DNA from: Bacteroidales bacterium
Lineage (GTDB): Bacteria; Bacteroidota; Bacteroidia; Bacteroidales; Muribaculaceae
Length of the DNA stretch: 44,315 bases
NCBI GenBank assembly: GCA_014800815.1
Contig: JAAVFI010000071.1
Coordinates: forward strand, 1-44,315
Direction of reading: 5' to 3'
Made by a program: the position numbers and the translations under genes. Numbering within the stretch: the stretch's first letter is position 1; every line of letters begins with the position of its first letter. This document shows, piece by piece, positions 15,987 through 25,071 of the stretch. The notes beneath the pieces are model-generated. The model was not told the DNA's origin, did no database searches, and worked only from the letters and a program-made list of their open reading frames with translations.

Positions 15987-17237
15987 ATGACAACCATGAA
16001 AAGACAGGTCGCCGGGCAGCCAAGTACTCCTGCCAAGAAAAAGCTCGGCCTATTTCCTCGAGTCGTTATTGCAATAGCGCTTGGCGCGCTGTTGGGTTTA
16101 ATCATGCCCGACGCATTGCTTCGTGTACTCAAGACGTTCAACATGCTATTCGCCCAGTTGCTCAAGTTTGTGGTGCCACTGCTTGTGTTGGGTCTCGTCA
16201 CACCCGCTATCGCCAATTTAGGTCGCGGTGCCGGCAAGATGCTTGTGTCTGTAGTTGTCCTGTCGTACCTCTCGACGGTGTGTGCGGGTTTCTTCGCTTA
16301 CGAGTGCGCCACATCGCTCTTTCCGCACTACCTGCATGTGGGTGAGATTGATGCGGCCCACCAGGCCGAGGCCGCTGTAGAGCCGTATTTCAAACTCTCC
16401 ATTCCTCCCGTCTGCGATATCCTGACGGCACTCGTGCTGTCGTTTATGGTGGGCGTGGGCATAATATTCACCAATGCCGATATCATAAAGAAAGGATTTG
16501 ACCAGTTTGGTGAAATCGTGAAATTCACTATCGAGAAGGCTATCATCCCTCTGCTGCCCGTGTATATCTTCACTATGATATGCGAGATGAGCGCCGCTGG
16601 CAAGCTCTCGCTCATAATGGGTACGGGTGTGAAAGTGATTCTCACCGGCATAGGCATATCCATAGCTTATCTTATAGTGCAGTATATCATAGCCGCAACT
16701 ATCGCGGGGCGCAATCCTGCGCGCTGCCTGTGGAATATGACTCCGGCGTATCTCACGGGCTTCTCGGTGTGCTCGTCGTCGGTGGTGATACCCGTAACAC
16801 TTGAAAATACGCTGAAGAACGGCGTGCGCAAGGATATCGCGGAGTTTGTGGTGCCTCTGTGCTCTACGGTGCACATGTGCGGCTCTACCATAAAACTTGC
16901 CACGACAGCGGTTGCTGTGATGTATCTCTGCGGCATAGAGCCCGACTTCGCACTCTTTGCCAACTTCGTGCTGCTGCAGGCAATCTCGTCGGTTGCGGCT
17001 CCGGGTGTAATGGGCGGAGTGCTCATGGCATCTGTCGGGCTGCTTGAAACAGTCCTCGGGTTCTCACCCGAACAGAGTGCGCTCCTGATGACTATCTACC
17101 TCGCTCTGGACGGCTACGGCCCCGCCTGCAATGTGACGGGCGATGCCGCAATCGCTCTTATTGCCGACCGATTCTTCGGCCGCAAGACTAAAACAGAAGA
17201 ACAGATACCCGCAACTGTCGAAAATGGAATTGCATAA
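15987..17237 (+). CDS. Dicarboxylate/amino acid:cation symporter
   Basis: A 416-residue inner-membrane transporter of the DAACS family, which imports dicarboxylates or amino acids such as aspartate, glutamate or serine with Na+ or H+. It has about eight membrane segments plus re-entrant loops, for example VVIAIALGALLGLIMPD, LKFVVPLLVLGLVTPAI, PLCSTVHMCGSTIKL and the C-terminal DGYGPACNVTGDAAIALI, which corresponds to the conserved substrate-site helix (usually with an NxxGD motif, here NVTGD). The ATG at 15987 or 15996 may be used. The coding region overlaps the sulfatase by 14 bp. The substrate cannot be read from sequence. Confidence 0.9.
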   Translation: MTTMKRQVAGQPSTPAKKKLGLFPRVVIAIALGALLGLIMPDALLRVLKTFNMLFAQLLKFVVPLLVLGLVTPAIANLGRGAGKMLVSVVVLSYLSTVCAGFFAYECATSLFPHYLHVGEIDAAHQAEAAVEPYFKLSIPPVCDILTALVLSFMVGVGIIFTNADIIKKGFDQFGEIVKFTIEKAIIPLLPVYIFTMICEMSAAGKLSLIMGTGVKVILTGIGISIAYLIVQYIIAATIAGRNPARCLWNMTPAYLTGFSVCSSSVVIPVTLENTLKNGVRKDIAEFVVPLCSTVHMCGSTIKLATTAVAVMYLCGIEPDFALFANFVLLQAISSVAAPGVMGGVLMASVGLLETVLGFSPEQSALLMTIYLALDGYGPACNVTGDAAIALIADRFFGRKTKTEEQIPATVENGIA

Positions 17238-18651
17238 GTATATAGTGCCGGCACTGGCCATGCTGCCCTGCGTGCAGAGTATGCAGGCGCGTCAGCCCAA
17301 TTTCGTAATAATCAATCTCGACGACTCCGGCTACGGCGATTTCTCGTGCAACGGAGCGCGCGGCTACCGCACGCCCGCTATCGACAGCCTTGCCGCCAAC
17401 GGTCTGCGATTCACCAACTTTCTCGCCGCCCAGCCCGTGAGCGGGGCATCGCGTGCGGGACTGCTCACCGGCTGCTACCCCAACCGTATAGGGCTGTCGG
17501 GCGCTCCGGGGCACCACGACGTGCGCGGTATCGCCGCAGAGGAGGTGACTCTGGCCGAGATGCTGCACGATGCCGGATACCGCAGTGCGATCTTCGGCAA
17601 GTGGCACTTAGGCGACGCCATGCAATATCTTCCGCTGCAGAACGGTTTTGACGAGTTCTACGGCCTGCCGTACTCCAACGACATGTGGCCCAATCATCCT
17701 CAGAAGCGCTATCCCGACCTTCCTACAATAGAGGGCAACACTATAATCGGCTACAACACCGACCAGAGCCGTTTCACGACCGACTATACCACGCATGCCG
17801 TGGACTTCATGCAGCGCAATGCCGACCGTCCGTTCCTGCTGTATGTGGCTCACTCCATGCCGCACGTACCCCTTGCTGTTTCGGATAAGTTCAAGGGTAA
17901 GAGCGATATAGGACTCTACGGCGACGTGATGATGGAGCTTGACTGGAGCGTGGGTCAGATAGCGGCAGCCGTCGACAGTCTCGGACTTTCCGACGACACC
18001 TACATCATAGTAATGTCGGACAACGGCCCGTGGCTGCGCTACGGCAATCACGCCGGCTCTACGGCAGGTCTGCGTGAAGCCAAGCAGGCAACTTTCGAGG
18101 GCGGCAGCCGTGTGCCTTGCATCGTTTACTCTCCGCGCAATGTTCGGTCCGGCGTATGCAATCGCCTGGTTTCCAACATTGATATATACCCCACGCTGGC
18201 CGAACTTGCCGGAGCGAAACTTCCGGAACACGACATCGACGGAGTGAGCATCACCTCGCTGCTTGCCGACCCCTCGGCGTCGTCGCCCCGAAAATTTTTC
18301 ACTTACTACTATCGCAAGAACGACCTCGAAGCCGTGAGCGACGGACGATACAAACTTATCTTCCCGCACACATACAACTCCAACGAGGGCTGCCGGCAGG
18401 GTCGCGACGGCATGCCGGGCGACATCCGCGAGGGCCGCGTAGAGGCTATCGAACTCTACGACCTGCGCACCGACCCGGGTGAACGCTACAACATAGCCGG
18501 TACACTGCCTGAAATCGAAAGCACTCTCATGGCTGAGGCCGACCACATGCGCGGTGTTCTTGGCGATGACCTTACGGGTGCGGCCGGCACGGGACGCCGC
18601 CTGCACGCTGTAAAGAAAGAGAATCTTACATATCCCGAGGAAAAACTGTGA
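17224..18651 (+). CDS. Exported sulfatase, serine-type (anSME-dependent)
   Basis: A 475-residue arylsulfatase-A family enzyme with an N-terminal signal (MELHKYIVPALAMLPCVQSM) for export. Metal site residues include D33 and D34 (INLDDSGYGD); GKWHLG, MSDNGPW and TFEGGSRVPCIV are also present. At the formylglycine site the usual Cys is replaced by Ser73 in PVSGASRAGLLTG (S-x-A-S-R). Ser sites of this kind are matured by anaerobic sulfatase-maturating radical-SAM enzymes, so one must exist elsewhere. The start overlaps the end of the symporter by 14 bp; an earlier in-frame ATG would run deep into the symporter. By context it removes sulfate from the glycan handled by the following SusC/D locus; its regiospecificity is unknown. 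Confidence 0.9.
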   Translation: MELHKYIVPALAMLPCVQSMQARQPNFVIINLDDSGYGDFSCNGARGYRTPAIDSLAANGLRFTNFLAAQPVSGASRAGLLTGCYPNRIGLSGAPGHHDVRGIAAEEVTLAEMLHDAGYRSAIFGKWHLGDAMQYLPLQNGFDEFYGLPYSNDMWPNHPQKRYPDLPTIEGNTIIGYNTDQSRFTTDYTTHAVDFMQRNADRPFLLYVAHSMPHVPLAVSDKFKGKSDIGLYGDVMMELDWSVGQIAAAVDSLGLSDDTYIIVMSDNGPWLRYGNHAGSTAGLREAKQATFEGGSRVPCIVYSPRNVRSGVCNRLVSNIDIYPTLAELAGAKLPEHDIDGVSITSLLADPSASSPRKFFTYYYRKNDLEAVSDGRYKLIFPHTYNSNEGCRQGRDGMPGDIREGRVEAIELYDLRTDPGERYNIAGTLPEIESTLMAEADHMRGVLGDDLTGAAGTGRRLHAVKKENLTYPEEKL

Positions 18652-18725
18652 AAAAAGTTTAAGGCTTGTTACGTAATCCGTAATTGCCGATGCGTCAATT
18701 AGTAAGTACATACTATGAAAAAACT

Positions 18726-19703
18726 ATGACAAGCGACGATATAAAAAGTTGGTTCTACGGAGAGTGTTCAGCCGAACGCCGGGCCGAAATGGAAGATTGG
18801 TTTGTAGCCAATATCGACAGCCCGCTGCTCGATGCAACGCTCAACGAGATTCTGAAAAGCTGCGACAAAGCCGACAGAGAGCGCACCCTCAAGGCCTTTC
18901 TCGATACTTGTCACCGCCTCGGAATCGAGCCGCCCGTGCATCGCAGCAGTAAGAACGCATGGCGTATAGCCCTCGGAGGTATGGCCGCCGCTCTCGTAGG
19001 ATTTGTCATAGGTGTTTCCATACAGTCAATCGGCGACTCGGCACACAAGGGCGGTCCCGAATGGGTAGAGGTGTACACCAATGCGGGCACCACCAATACC
19101 GTACTCCTGCCCGACTCGTCGAGCCTGCGCCTCAGCCCCGCCAGTGTACTCATCTACGACTCGGCCACGTTTGCCGAGTGCCGCGAAGTGTATCTCCACG
19201 GCGGAGCGTATGCCGAGATTACCCGCGACAGCGAGCATCCGTTCGTAATCAAGAGCAATCAGGCGTCGATAGCCGTGCTCGGCACGAGATTCGACTTCAG
19301 CAACTACACAGATGACACGGAAATGGAGGTGAGGCTCTACGAGGGAAAAGTGACCGTACTCTCAGGCTTCGCCGAAACGACCGACACTCTGAACCTTATA
19401 CCCGGCGAAGTGATAAAGGTAGACCGCAAGACGGGACACCACAATATCTTCGACATCCGCGGTCTCGAAAGCCATTCGACCGGCAGTTTCCACTTTATCA
19501 ACAAGGAGCTGTGCGACATAGCCAACGAACTCAGCCGCTACTTCGACGCCGATATACTCATTGAAAACGAAGATGTGAAGCATCGAAAATTCTACGCAAT
19601 CTTCGCCAACGGCGAGTCGCTGCCACAGATACTCGACGGACTCAATGCCTCGGGACAGATGGATGTGAGCTTCCTCGACAGCAATACCGTGATAATCCGC
19701 TAA
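18726..19703 (+). CDS. FecR-family anti-sigma factor
   Basis: A 325-residue inner-membrane regulator. The cytoplasmic N-terminal part (about 1-75) would hold an ECF sigma factor. One membrane helix follows (about 80-100, LGGMAAALVGFVIGVSIQSI). A periplasmic FecR domain (about 110-205; VEVYTNAGTTNTVLLPDSSSLRL...PFVIKSNQASIAVLGTRFDF) and a DUF4974 domain (about 255-325; FHFINKELCDIANELSRYF) come last. It would receive the signal from the STN domain of the adjacent SusC protein, which begins 33 bp after it. No ECF sigma gene lies beside it; the only one in the window is about 16 kb away at 34798-35376. The start at 18726 gives the normal MTSDDIKSWF opening. Confidence 0.9.
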   Translation: MTSDDIKSWFYGECSAERRAEMEDWFVANIDSPLLDATLNEILKSCDKADRERTLKAFLDTCHRLGIEPPVHRSSKNAWRIALGGMAAALVGFVIGVSIQSIGDSAHKGGPEWVEVYTNAGTTNTVLLPDSSSLRLSPASVLIYDSATFAECREVYLHGGAYAEITRDSEHPFVIKSNQASIAVLGTRFDFSNYTDDTEMEVRLYEGKVTVLSGFAETTDTLNLIPGEVIKVDRKTGHHNIFDIRGLESHSTGSFHFINKELCDIANELSRYFDADILIENEDVKHRKFYAIFANGESLPQILDGLNASGQMDVSFLDSNTVIIR

Positions 19704-19736
19704 TTCAATACGATCCAAATAAACCAACCAACTATC

Positions 19737-22700
19737 ATGCAACTATTTCCTATCCGCCGGTGCGTGGGTGGCATACTCTTAGCAGGTATGTGTGCTCTCT
19801 GGCCCTCAATAGCATCGGCCGCCGGCATCGACTTCCATGTCAAAGACGCCACAGTGCACGAAGCGGTGCTTCAGCTGCAGCAACAGCAAGAATACTCAAT
19901 AGTCGTGGAGAGCGACAAGGTAGACATGAACCGCGTGGTGAATGTCTCGCTCAAAGACGCCAGCATCGAAGATGTGCTCAAGAGCATTTTTGCCGGACAG
20001 AACGTGAGCTATACCGTAGAAGGAAAGCGCATTGTCGTCAGTAATAGCAAGTCGAAAAACCAGCAAAAAGAGCAGGCCGCGCAGACAACCCGTGTAATCC
20101 GCGGTAACGTATGCGGCGCCGACGACGGCGAGCCTCTCATCGGCGTTTCTATCAAGAACCCCGCCAACGGTCGTGCCGTAACCACCGACCTCGACGGTAA
20201 TTTCGCCATTGAAGCGGCTCCCGGTCAGAGCCTTCACTTCTCCTACGTAGGTTTCGGCGATGTAGAGCGCAAAGTAGGCGACAGCACCACTCTCGACGTG
20301 ATAATGCACGAGACCACCGAAGCACTCAACGATGTGGTTGTGGTGGGCTTCGGCACTCAGAAGAAGGTAAACCTCACCGGCGCCGTCGGCATAATCGACA
20401 ATGAAGAAATCAACGGTCGCCCCGTGGTATCTGCCGCTCAGGCACTTCAGGGTCTCGACCCCTCGCTCAATATCGGCATCAATTCGGGTAAGGCCGACTC
20501 GGGCTATACTATCGACATCCGAGGCACATCGTCGCTCAACGGCGGCACACCACTTATCCTTGTCGACGGTGTTGAAATGGAGCTCAACCGCCTCAACCCC
20601 AACGATATCGAGAGTGTGTCTATCCTCAAGGACGCTTCGGCTGCCGCTGTCTACGGCGCCAAGGCATCGGCAGGCGTGGTGCTCATCACCACAAAAAGCG
20701 GTGGCAACCAGCGTGTGAAGGTATCGTACAACGGTCGCTTCGGCATTCAGCAGAATACCACAAGCACCGACTACATAACCAACGGTTACGACTGGGCTCA
20801 GACTATCAACCAATTCTGGTACTACTCCAATACCGGTCAGGGTCAGAACTATTTCAAGTACAACGACGAAGACTACGAGCAGCTGCTCCTCCGCCGTGGC
20901 GACAAGACCGAAAACCCCGAGCGTCCGTGGGTAGTGACAGCCGAAGACGGCACTTACCGCTACTACGGCAACTTCGACTGGTACGACTATATCTACAAGC
21001 GCACCCGCTTCCAACAGGAGCACAACGTATCCGTCAACGGTGGCAACGACAAGGCAAAGTACTATATCTCGGGCCGATTCTACGATGCCGATGGTATCAT
21101 GAAGATTCACAACGACCCCTTCAACAGCTACAGCATGCGTGCCAAGGTTGACCTCAACCTCTCCAAGTACGTGCGCTTCCACACCAACATCGGCTACAGC
21201 TACGATAAGATGTGGTGGCCCGGTATGAAGAATCAGATGGCCGTGATATCCAACGCATCTATGGGCGGCTCGCCTGTATTCGTACCTACCAACCCCGACG
21301 GCTCTATCGTGCATATGACCAATGTAACGAATCAGGGCGCTGCCGTACTCGGCGGTATGAACCTCATGCTCACCTACGACAAGAATGCCAACGAGGAAGT
21401 TACCAACAACGTAACCATAAAGAACAGTCTTGAGGTAGACCTCGCCAAGGGCCTCACCCTCCACCTGAGCCACGCTTACCGATTCACTCACGAATTCGGC
21501 CAGTACCGCTATACCAACGCTCCCTACTCATCGAAGGTAGGAGAGACTCAGTGGGAGACCACCTCGAAATTCCGCAACGAGCTTATCGAATCGAACCGTT
21601 CGCAGTACAAACACACTTTCGAGGCTTTCGCCGACTACTCGCACACATGGAACAAGGTGCACAATTTCAAGGCAATGGCCGGTCTGCAGTACGACACGCG
21701 CTACTACCGCAAGAATGAAGTAGGCGTCGAAGGCAACCTCTCGGAAGAACTCAACGACTTCAACCTCTCAACCGGCGATTCATACTCCGTAAGCGGCGGT
21801 CAGTCTCGCTACAAGACTCTCGGTATCTTTGCCCGTGTCAACTACGACTATGCAGGCCGCTATCTCTTCGAAGTTTCGGGCCGTGCCGACGGTTCGTCTC
21901 GCTTCTGGAAGAAAAACCGCTGGGGCTACTTCCCCTCGGGTTCTATCGGCTGGCGCTTGAGCGAGGAAAAGTTCTGGGAACCCCTCGCTACATGGTGGAA
22001 CAACGCCAAGGTGCGTTTCTCTGTCGGCAGCCTCGGCAACCAGCAGGTGTCTGACTATCTTTTCGTACAGAAAATCAAGACAGGTCAGACAAACTCAAGC
22101 TTCACCTTCAACGGCTCCGACGACCTCCTCTATGCCCGCGAGGACGCTCCCGTATCGGGCGACCTCACATGGGAGACTATCACCACCTACGACTGGGGTC
22201 TCGATGTAGCTTTCCTCAGCAACCGATTCAACCTCACCGGCGACTACTACATCCGCAATACCACCAATATGATGATGCCCGGCGCATCGCTCCCCGGCGT
22301 CTACGGTGCTTCCGAACCCCGCACCAACGCAGCCGATATGCGCACCAACGGCTGGGAAGTGACACTCAGCTGGCGCGACAGCTTCAAGCTCCTCGGCAGC
22401 ACATTCAACTACGGTATCAATGCCGGCCTCGGCGACTACATCACCGAAGTAACACGCTTCGACAATGAAACCCGCCTCATCTCTCAGCACTACGTAGGCG
22501 AGCGCCTCGGCGAAATCTGGGGCTATCGCGTGGGCGGTCTGTTCCGCACCGACGAAGAAGCTGCGGCTTACGCTCAGGCCGTGGACTGCTCGCTCCTCAC
22601 AAAGCGTATCGACGCCACCTCGACCCGCCCGGGCCTCCACGCCGGTGATATGAAATTCCTCGACCTCGACGGCGACGGCAAACTCACAACAGGCAAGAAC

Positions 22701-23285
22701 ACTATCGACGACCCGGGCGACCGCACCGTAATCGGAAACTCGCTCCCCCGCTACTCCTATACTTTCGGCGGCAACTTACGCTGGTACGGTGTAGACTTCA
22801 GCATCCTCTTCCAGGGTATCGGCCGTCGCTACTGGTATCCGGGCACCGGCGAGGCAAACCTCTTCTGGGGTCCCTACTGCCGCCCTCACAACACCTTCCT
22901 CAGCCAGCAGCTCGTAGACCAGATCTGGAGCGAGAAGAATCCTGACGCTTACTTCCCCTTCCCCCGCGGCTACGAGGCGTACACCGGCAACCAGTCGCAG
23001 GACCGCACCCTCACCGTGGCTAACGACCGCTACCTTCAGAATGTGGCCTATCTGCGTCTTAAGAACCTTACCGTAGGCTATACCCTCCCCTGCCTGAAGC
23101 AGTATGTAGAGCAGATCCGCATCTACTTCACCGGCGAGAATCTCGCTTACTGGTCGCCTATGAAGAAGCACAACAAGTATATCGACCCCGAAGCAGCACT
23201 CTCGGGCTCGGCATACAACGACGGCTCCGGCGAGGTGTACAACTTCAGCAAGGTATTCACCTTCGGTATCGACATCACTTTCTAA
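19737..23285 (+). CDS. SusC-type TonB-dependent transporter with STN signalling domain
   Basis: A 1182-residue outer-membrane glycan importer. In order: signal peptide (1-29), a secretin/TonB short N-terminal (STN) domain (about 30-85, HVKDATVHEAVLQLQQQQEYSIVVESD), a carboxypeptidase-regulatory-like domain (about 100-185), the TonB box and plug (about 193-320, VVVVGFGTQKKVNLTGAV and IDIRGTSSLNGGTPLILVDGV), then a large beta barrel ending in VFTFGIDITF with the aromatic last residue expected of barrel proteins. The STN domain marks it as a trans-envelope signalling transporter working with the FecR protein just upstream. It pairs with the SusD lipoprotein 19 bp downstream. Confidence 0.97.
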   Translation: MQLFPIRRCVGGILLAGMCALWPSIASAAGIDFHVKDATVHEAVLQLQQQQEYSIVVESDKVDMNRVVNVSLKDASIEDVLKSIFAGQNVSYTVEGKRIVVSNSKSKNQQKEQAAQTTRVIRGNVCGADDGEPLIGVSIKNPANGRAVTTDLDGNFAIEAAPGQSLHFSYVGFGDVERKVGDSTTLDVIMHETTEALNDVVVVGFGTQKKVNLTGAVGIIDNEEINGRPVVSAAQALQGLDPSLNIGINSGKADSGYTIDIRGTSSLNGGTPLILVDGVEMELNRLNPNDIESVSILKDASAAAVYGAKASAGVVLITTKSGGNQRVKVSYNGRFGIQQNTTSTDYITNGYDWAQTINQFWYYSNTGQGQNYFKYNDEDYEQLLLRRGDKTENPERPWVVTAEDGTYRYYGNFDWYDYIYKRTRFQQEHNVSVNGGNDKAKYYISGRFYDADGIMKIHNDPFNSYSMRAKVDLNLSKYVRFHTNIGYSYDKMWWPGMKNQMAVISNASMGGSPVFVPTNPDGSIVHMTNVTNQGAAVLGGMNLMLTYDKNANEEVTNNVTIKNSLEVDLAKGLTLHLSHAYRFTHEFGQYRYTNAPYSSKVGETQWETTSKFRNELIESNRSQYKHTFEAFADYSHTWNKVHNFKAMAGLQYDTRYYRKNEVGVEGNLSEELNDFNLSTGDSYSVSGGQSRYKTLGIFARVNYDYAGRYLFEVSGRADGSSRFWKKNRWGYFPSGSIGWRLSEEKFWEPLATWWNNAKVRFSVGSLGNQQVSDYLFVQKIKTGQTNSSFTFNGSDDLLYAREDAPVSGDLTWETITTYDWGLDVAFLSNRFNLTGDYYIRNTTNMMMPGASLPGVYGASEPRTNAADMRTNGWEVTLSWRDSFKLLGSTFNYGINAGLGDYITEVTRFDNETRLISQHYVGERLGEIWGYRVGGLFRTDEEAAAYAQAVDCSLLTKRIDATSTRPGLHAGDMKFLDLDGDGKLTTGKNTIDDPGDRTVIGNSLPRYSYTFGGNLRWYGVDFSILFQGIGRRYWYPGTGEANLFWGPYCRPHNTFLSQQLVDQIWSEKNPDAYFPFPRGYEAYTGNQSQDRTLTVANDRYLQNVAYLRLKNLTVGYTLPCLKQYVEQIRIYFTGENLAYWSPMKKHNKYIDPEAALSGSAYNDGSGEVYNFSKVFTFGIDITF

Positions 23286-23304
23286 TACTCTCAGGAATAG
23301 CACA

Positions 23305-25071
23305 ATGAAACTCTATAAATATATAGCTGCCGGCTGTGCCGCTCTCGCAGTATCGGCCTGCAATCTCGATGAGATGCCGAAGGACTCTATCAGTCCCGAC
23401 TCATTCTTCCGTTCGGAAGCCGACCTCGAGCAATACACCAATCAGTTCTACCTCATGGAGGCAGCAGCTTCGGACCTCTACGATGAAGTATCGAACCTCG
23501 TGGTCGACGGTCTCGCGCAGCCTCCCGTATTGGTAGGCCTCAGCCGTACAGTGCCTGCAAGCGGTGGCGGCTGGTCGTGGAGCAATCTCCGACACATCAA
23601 CTACTATCTGCAGAACTCAGGCCGCTGCGACAACGAACCCGTGCGCAACTACTACGACGGTGTGGCCCTCTACTGGCGCGCACACTTCTACTTCGAAAAA
23701 CTCAAGCAGTTCGGCGATGTGCCCTGGTACGATCAGGTGCTCGCTTCCGACGAAGACGAGCTCCTCGCCAAACCGCGTGACAGCCGCGAGACTATCATCC
23801 GCCACATCATCGCTGACTGCGACGAGGCTGCACGCTTGCTCGAAGTTGAGCGCGTGAAGAGTGTCTACAAAATTTCGCGTAGCGCCGTGCTCGCTCTCAA
23901 AGCCCGCGCCTGCCTCTTCGAAGGTACATTCCGCAAATATCACTCGGGCCTGACCTTCAACCCCGACAAACTCCCCTACGAAGAGCTCCTCACTATTGCA
24001 GCCGAGGCTGCCGATGAAGTTATGTCGTCAGGCAAATACAAGCTCGCCAAGAACGGTAAAACTCCCTACTACTCGTTCTTCGCATCTCCCTCGGCTATCA
24101 CCGACGAAGTAATTCTCGCCCGCTGCTACGGCGGTAACTTCACCCACACCTCCGACGCCTACGCTCTTGTATCGTCGAAGGGTCAGGCAGGCTACACCAA
24201 GGCTCTTGCATTCTCCTATCTCATGGCCGACGGTTCGCGCTTCACCGACCAGCCCGGATATGAAACCAAGACTATGGCTGAGGAGATTGCAGGCCGCGAC
24301 CCTCGTATGGCTCAGACCATGCTCGCCGCAAGCACCAAGTATGCCGACGGAACCGACGCTACTTTCAATTTCGGCACCACCGTTACCGGCTACTCCATGC
24401 TAAAATACGTAAGCGGTCCGTCGTTTACAAGCGCATCTACCGTAGACATGCCTATCTACCGACTCGCCGAGGTTTACCTCAACTTTGCAGAGGCTAAGGC
24501 CGAACTCGGTACTCTCACTCAGGCCGATCTCGACCGCTCTGTAAATCTTCTGCGCGACCGTGTGGACATGCCTCACCTTAATATGGCCGATGCAAATGCA
24601 AATCCCGACCAATTCCTTACCTCCGACCTCTTCGGATACAAGAACGTGGACAAGGGCGCAAACATGGGCGTGATTCTGGAAATCCGCCGCGAGCGCTCTA
24701 TCGAGCTCGTGAGCGAAGGTCTTCGTTTCGCCGACCTCTGCCGCTGGCGCGAAGGTCGTCTGCTCGCTCAGCCCTTCTACGGCCCCTACATGCCCGGCGA
24801 AGGTCGCTACGACATGGACGGCGACGGCAAGATTGACTTCTGTATCTATCTCAACCGACGCAACCCCTCGCCCGGTGTTACTCCCCTCAAAATCGGCGAC
24901 GAGATTATCCTCTCGGAAGGCGAAAAGGGCTACATCGTGGCACACGGCTCACTTGCCCGCGAGTTCAACGAAGAACGCGACTATCTCTACCCGATTCCCA
25001 GCAATGAACGTACTCTCACCGGCGGTATCCTCACTCAGAACCCCGGCTGGAACGACGGTCTAACTTTATGA
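23305..25071 (+). CDS. SusD/RagB-type glycan-binding lipoprotein
   Basis: A 588-residue surface lipoprotein that caps the SusC barrel and binds glycan. The signal peptide ends in VSAC with Cys19 as the lipid anchor, followed by NLDEMPKDSISPDSFF. The helical TPR-like SusD fold shows the usual family landmarks: LRHINYYLQNSG, YYDGVALYWRAHFYFEKLKQFGDVPWYDQ, RSAVLALKARACLFEGTFRKYH, YRLAEVYLNFAEAKAELG and RRERSIELVSEGLRFADLCRWREG. Its stop overlaps the start of the SGNH-GH31 gene (ATGA). Confidence 0.97.
   Translation: MKLYKYIAAGCAALAVSACNLDEMPKDSISPDSFFRSEADLEQYTNQFYLMEAAASDLYDEVSNLVVDGLAQPPVLVGLSRTVPASGGGWSWSNLRHINYYLQNSGRCDNEPVRNYYDGVALYWRAHFYFEKLKQFGDVPWYDQVLASDEDELLAKPRDSRETIIRHIIADCDEAARLLEVERVKSVYKISRSAVLALKARACLFEGTFRKYHSGLTFNPDKLPYEELLTIAAEAADEVMSSGKYKLAKNGKTPYYSFFASPSAITDEVILARCYGGNFTHTSDAYALVSSKGQAGYTKALAFSYLMADGSRFTDQPGYETKTMAEEIAGRDPRMAQTMLAASTKYADGTDATFNFGTTVTGYSMLKYVSGPSFTSASTVDMPIYRLAEVYLNFAEAKAELGTLTQADLDRSVNLLRDRVDMPHLNMADANANPDQFLTSDLFGYKNVDKGANMGVILEIRRERSIELVSEGLRFADLCRWREGRLLAQPFYGPYMPGEGRYDMDGDGKIDFCIYLNRRNPSPGVTPLKIGDEIILSEGEKGYIVAHGSLAREFNEERDYLYPIPSNERTLTGGILTQNPGWNDGLTL

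Noticed and set aside
19896-21491. Long leftward frame opposite the SusC gene
   Set aside because: It is antisense to the STN, regulatory and plug domains and has a Val/Gly/His-rich composition with no motif.
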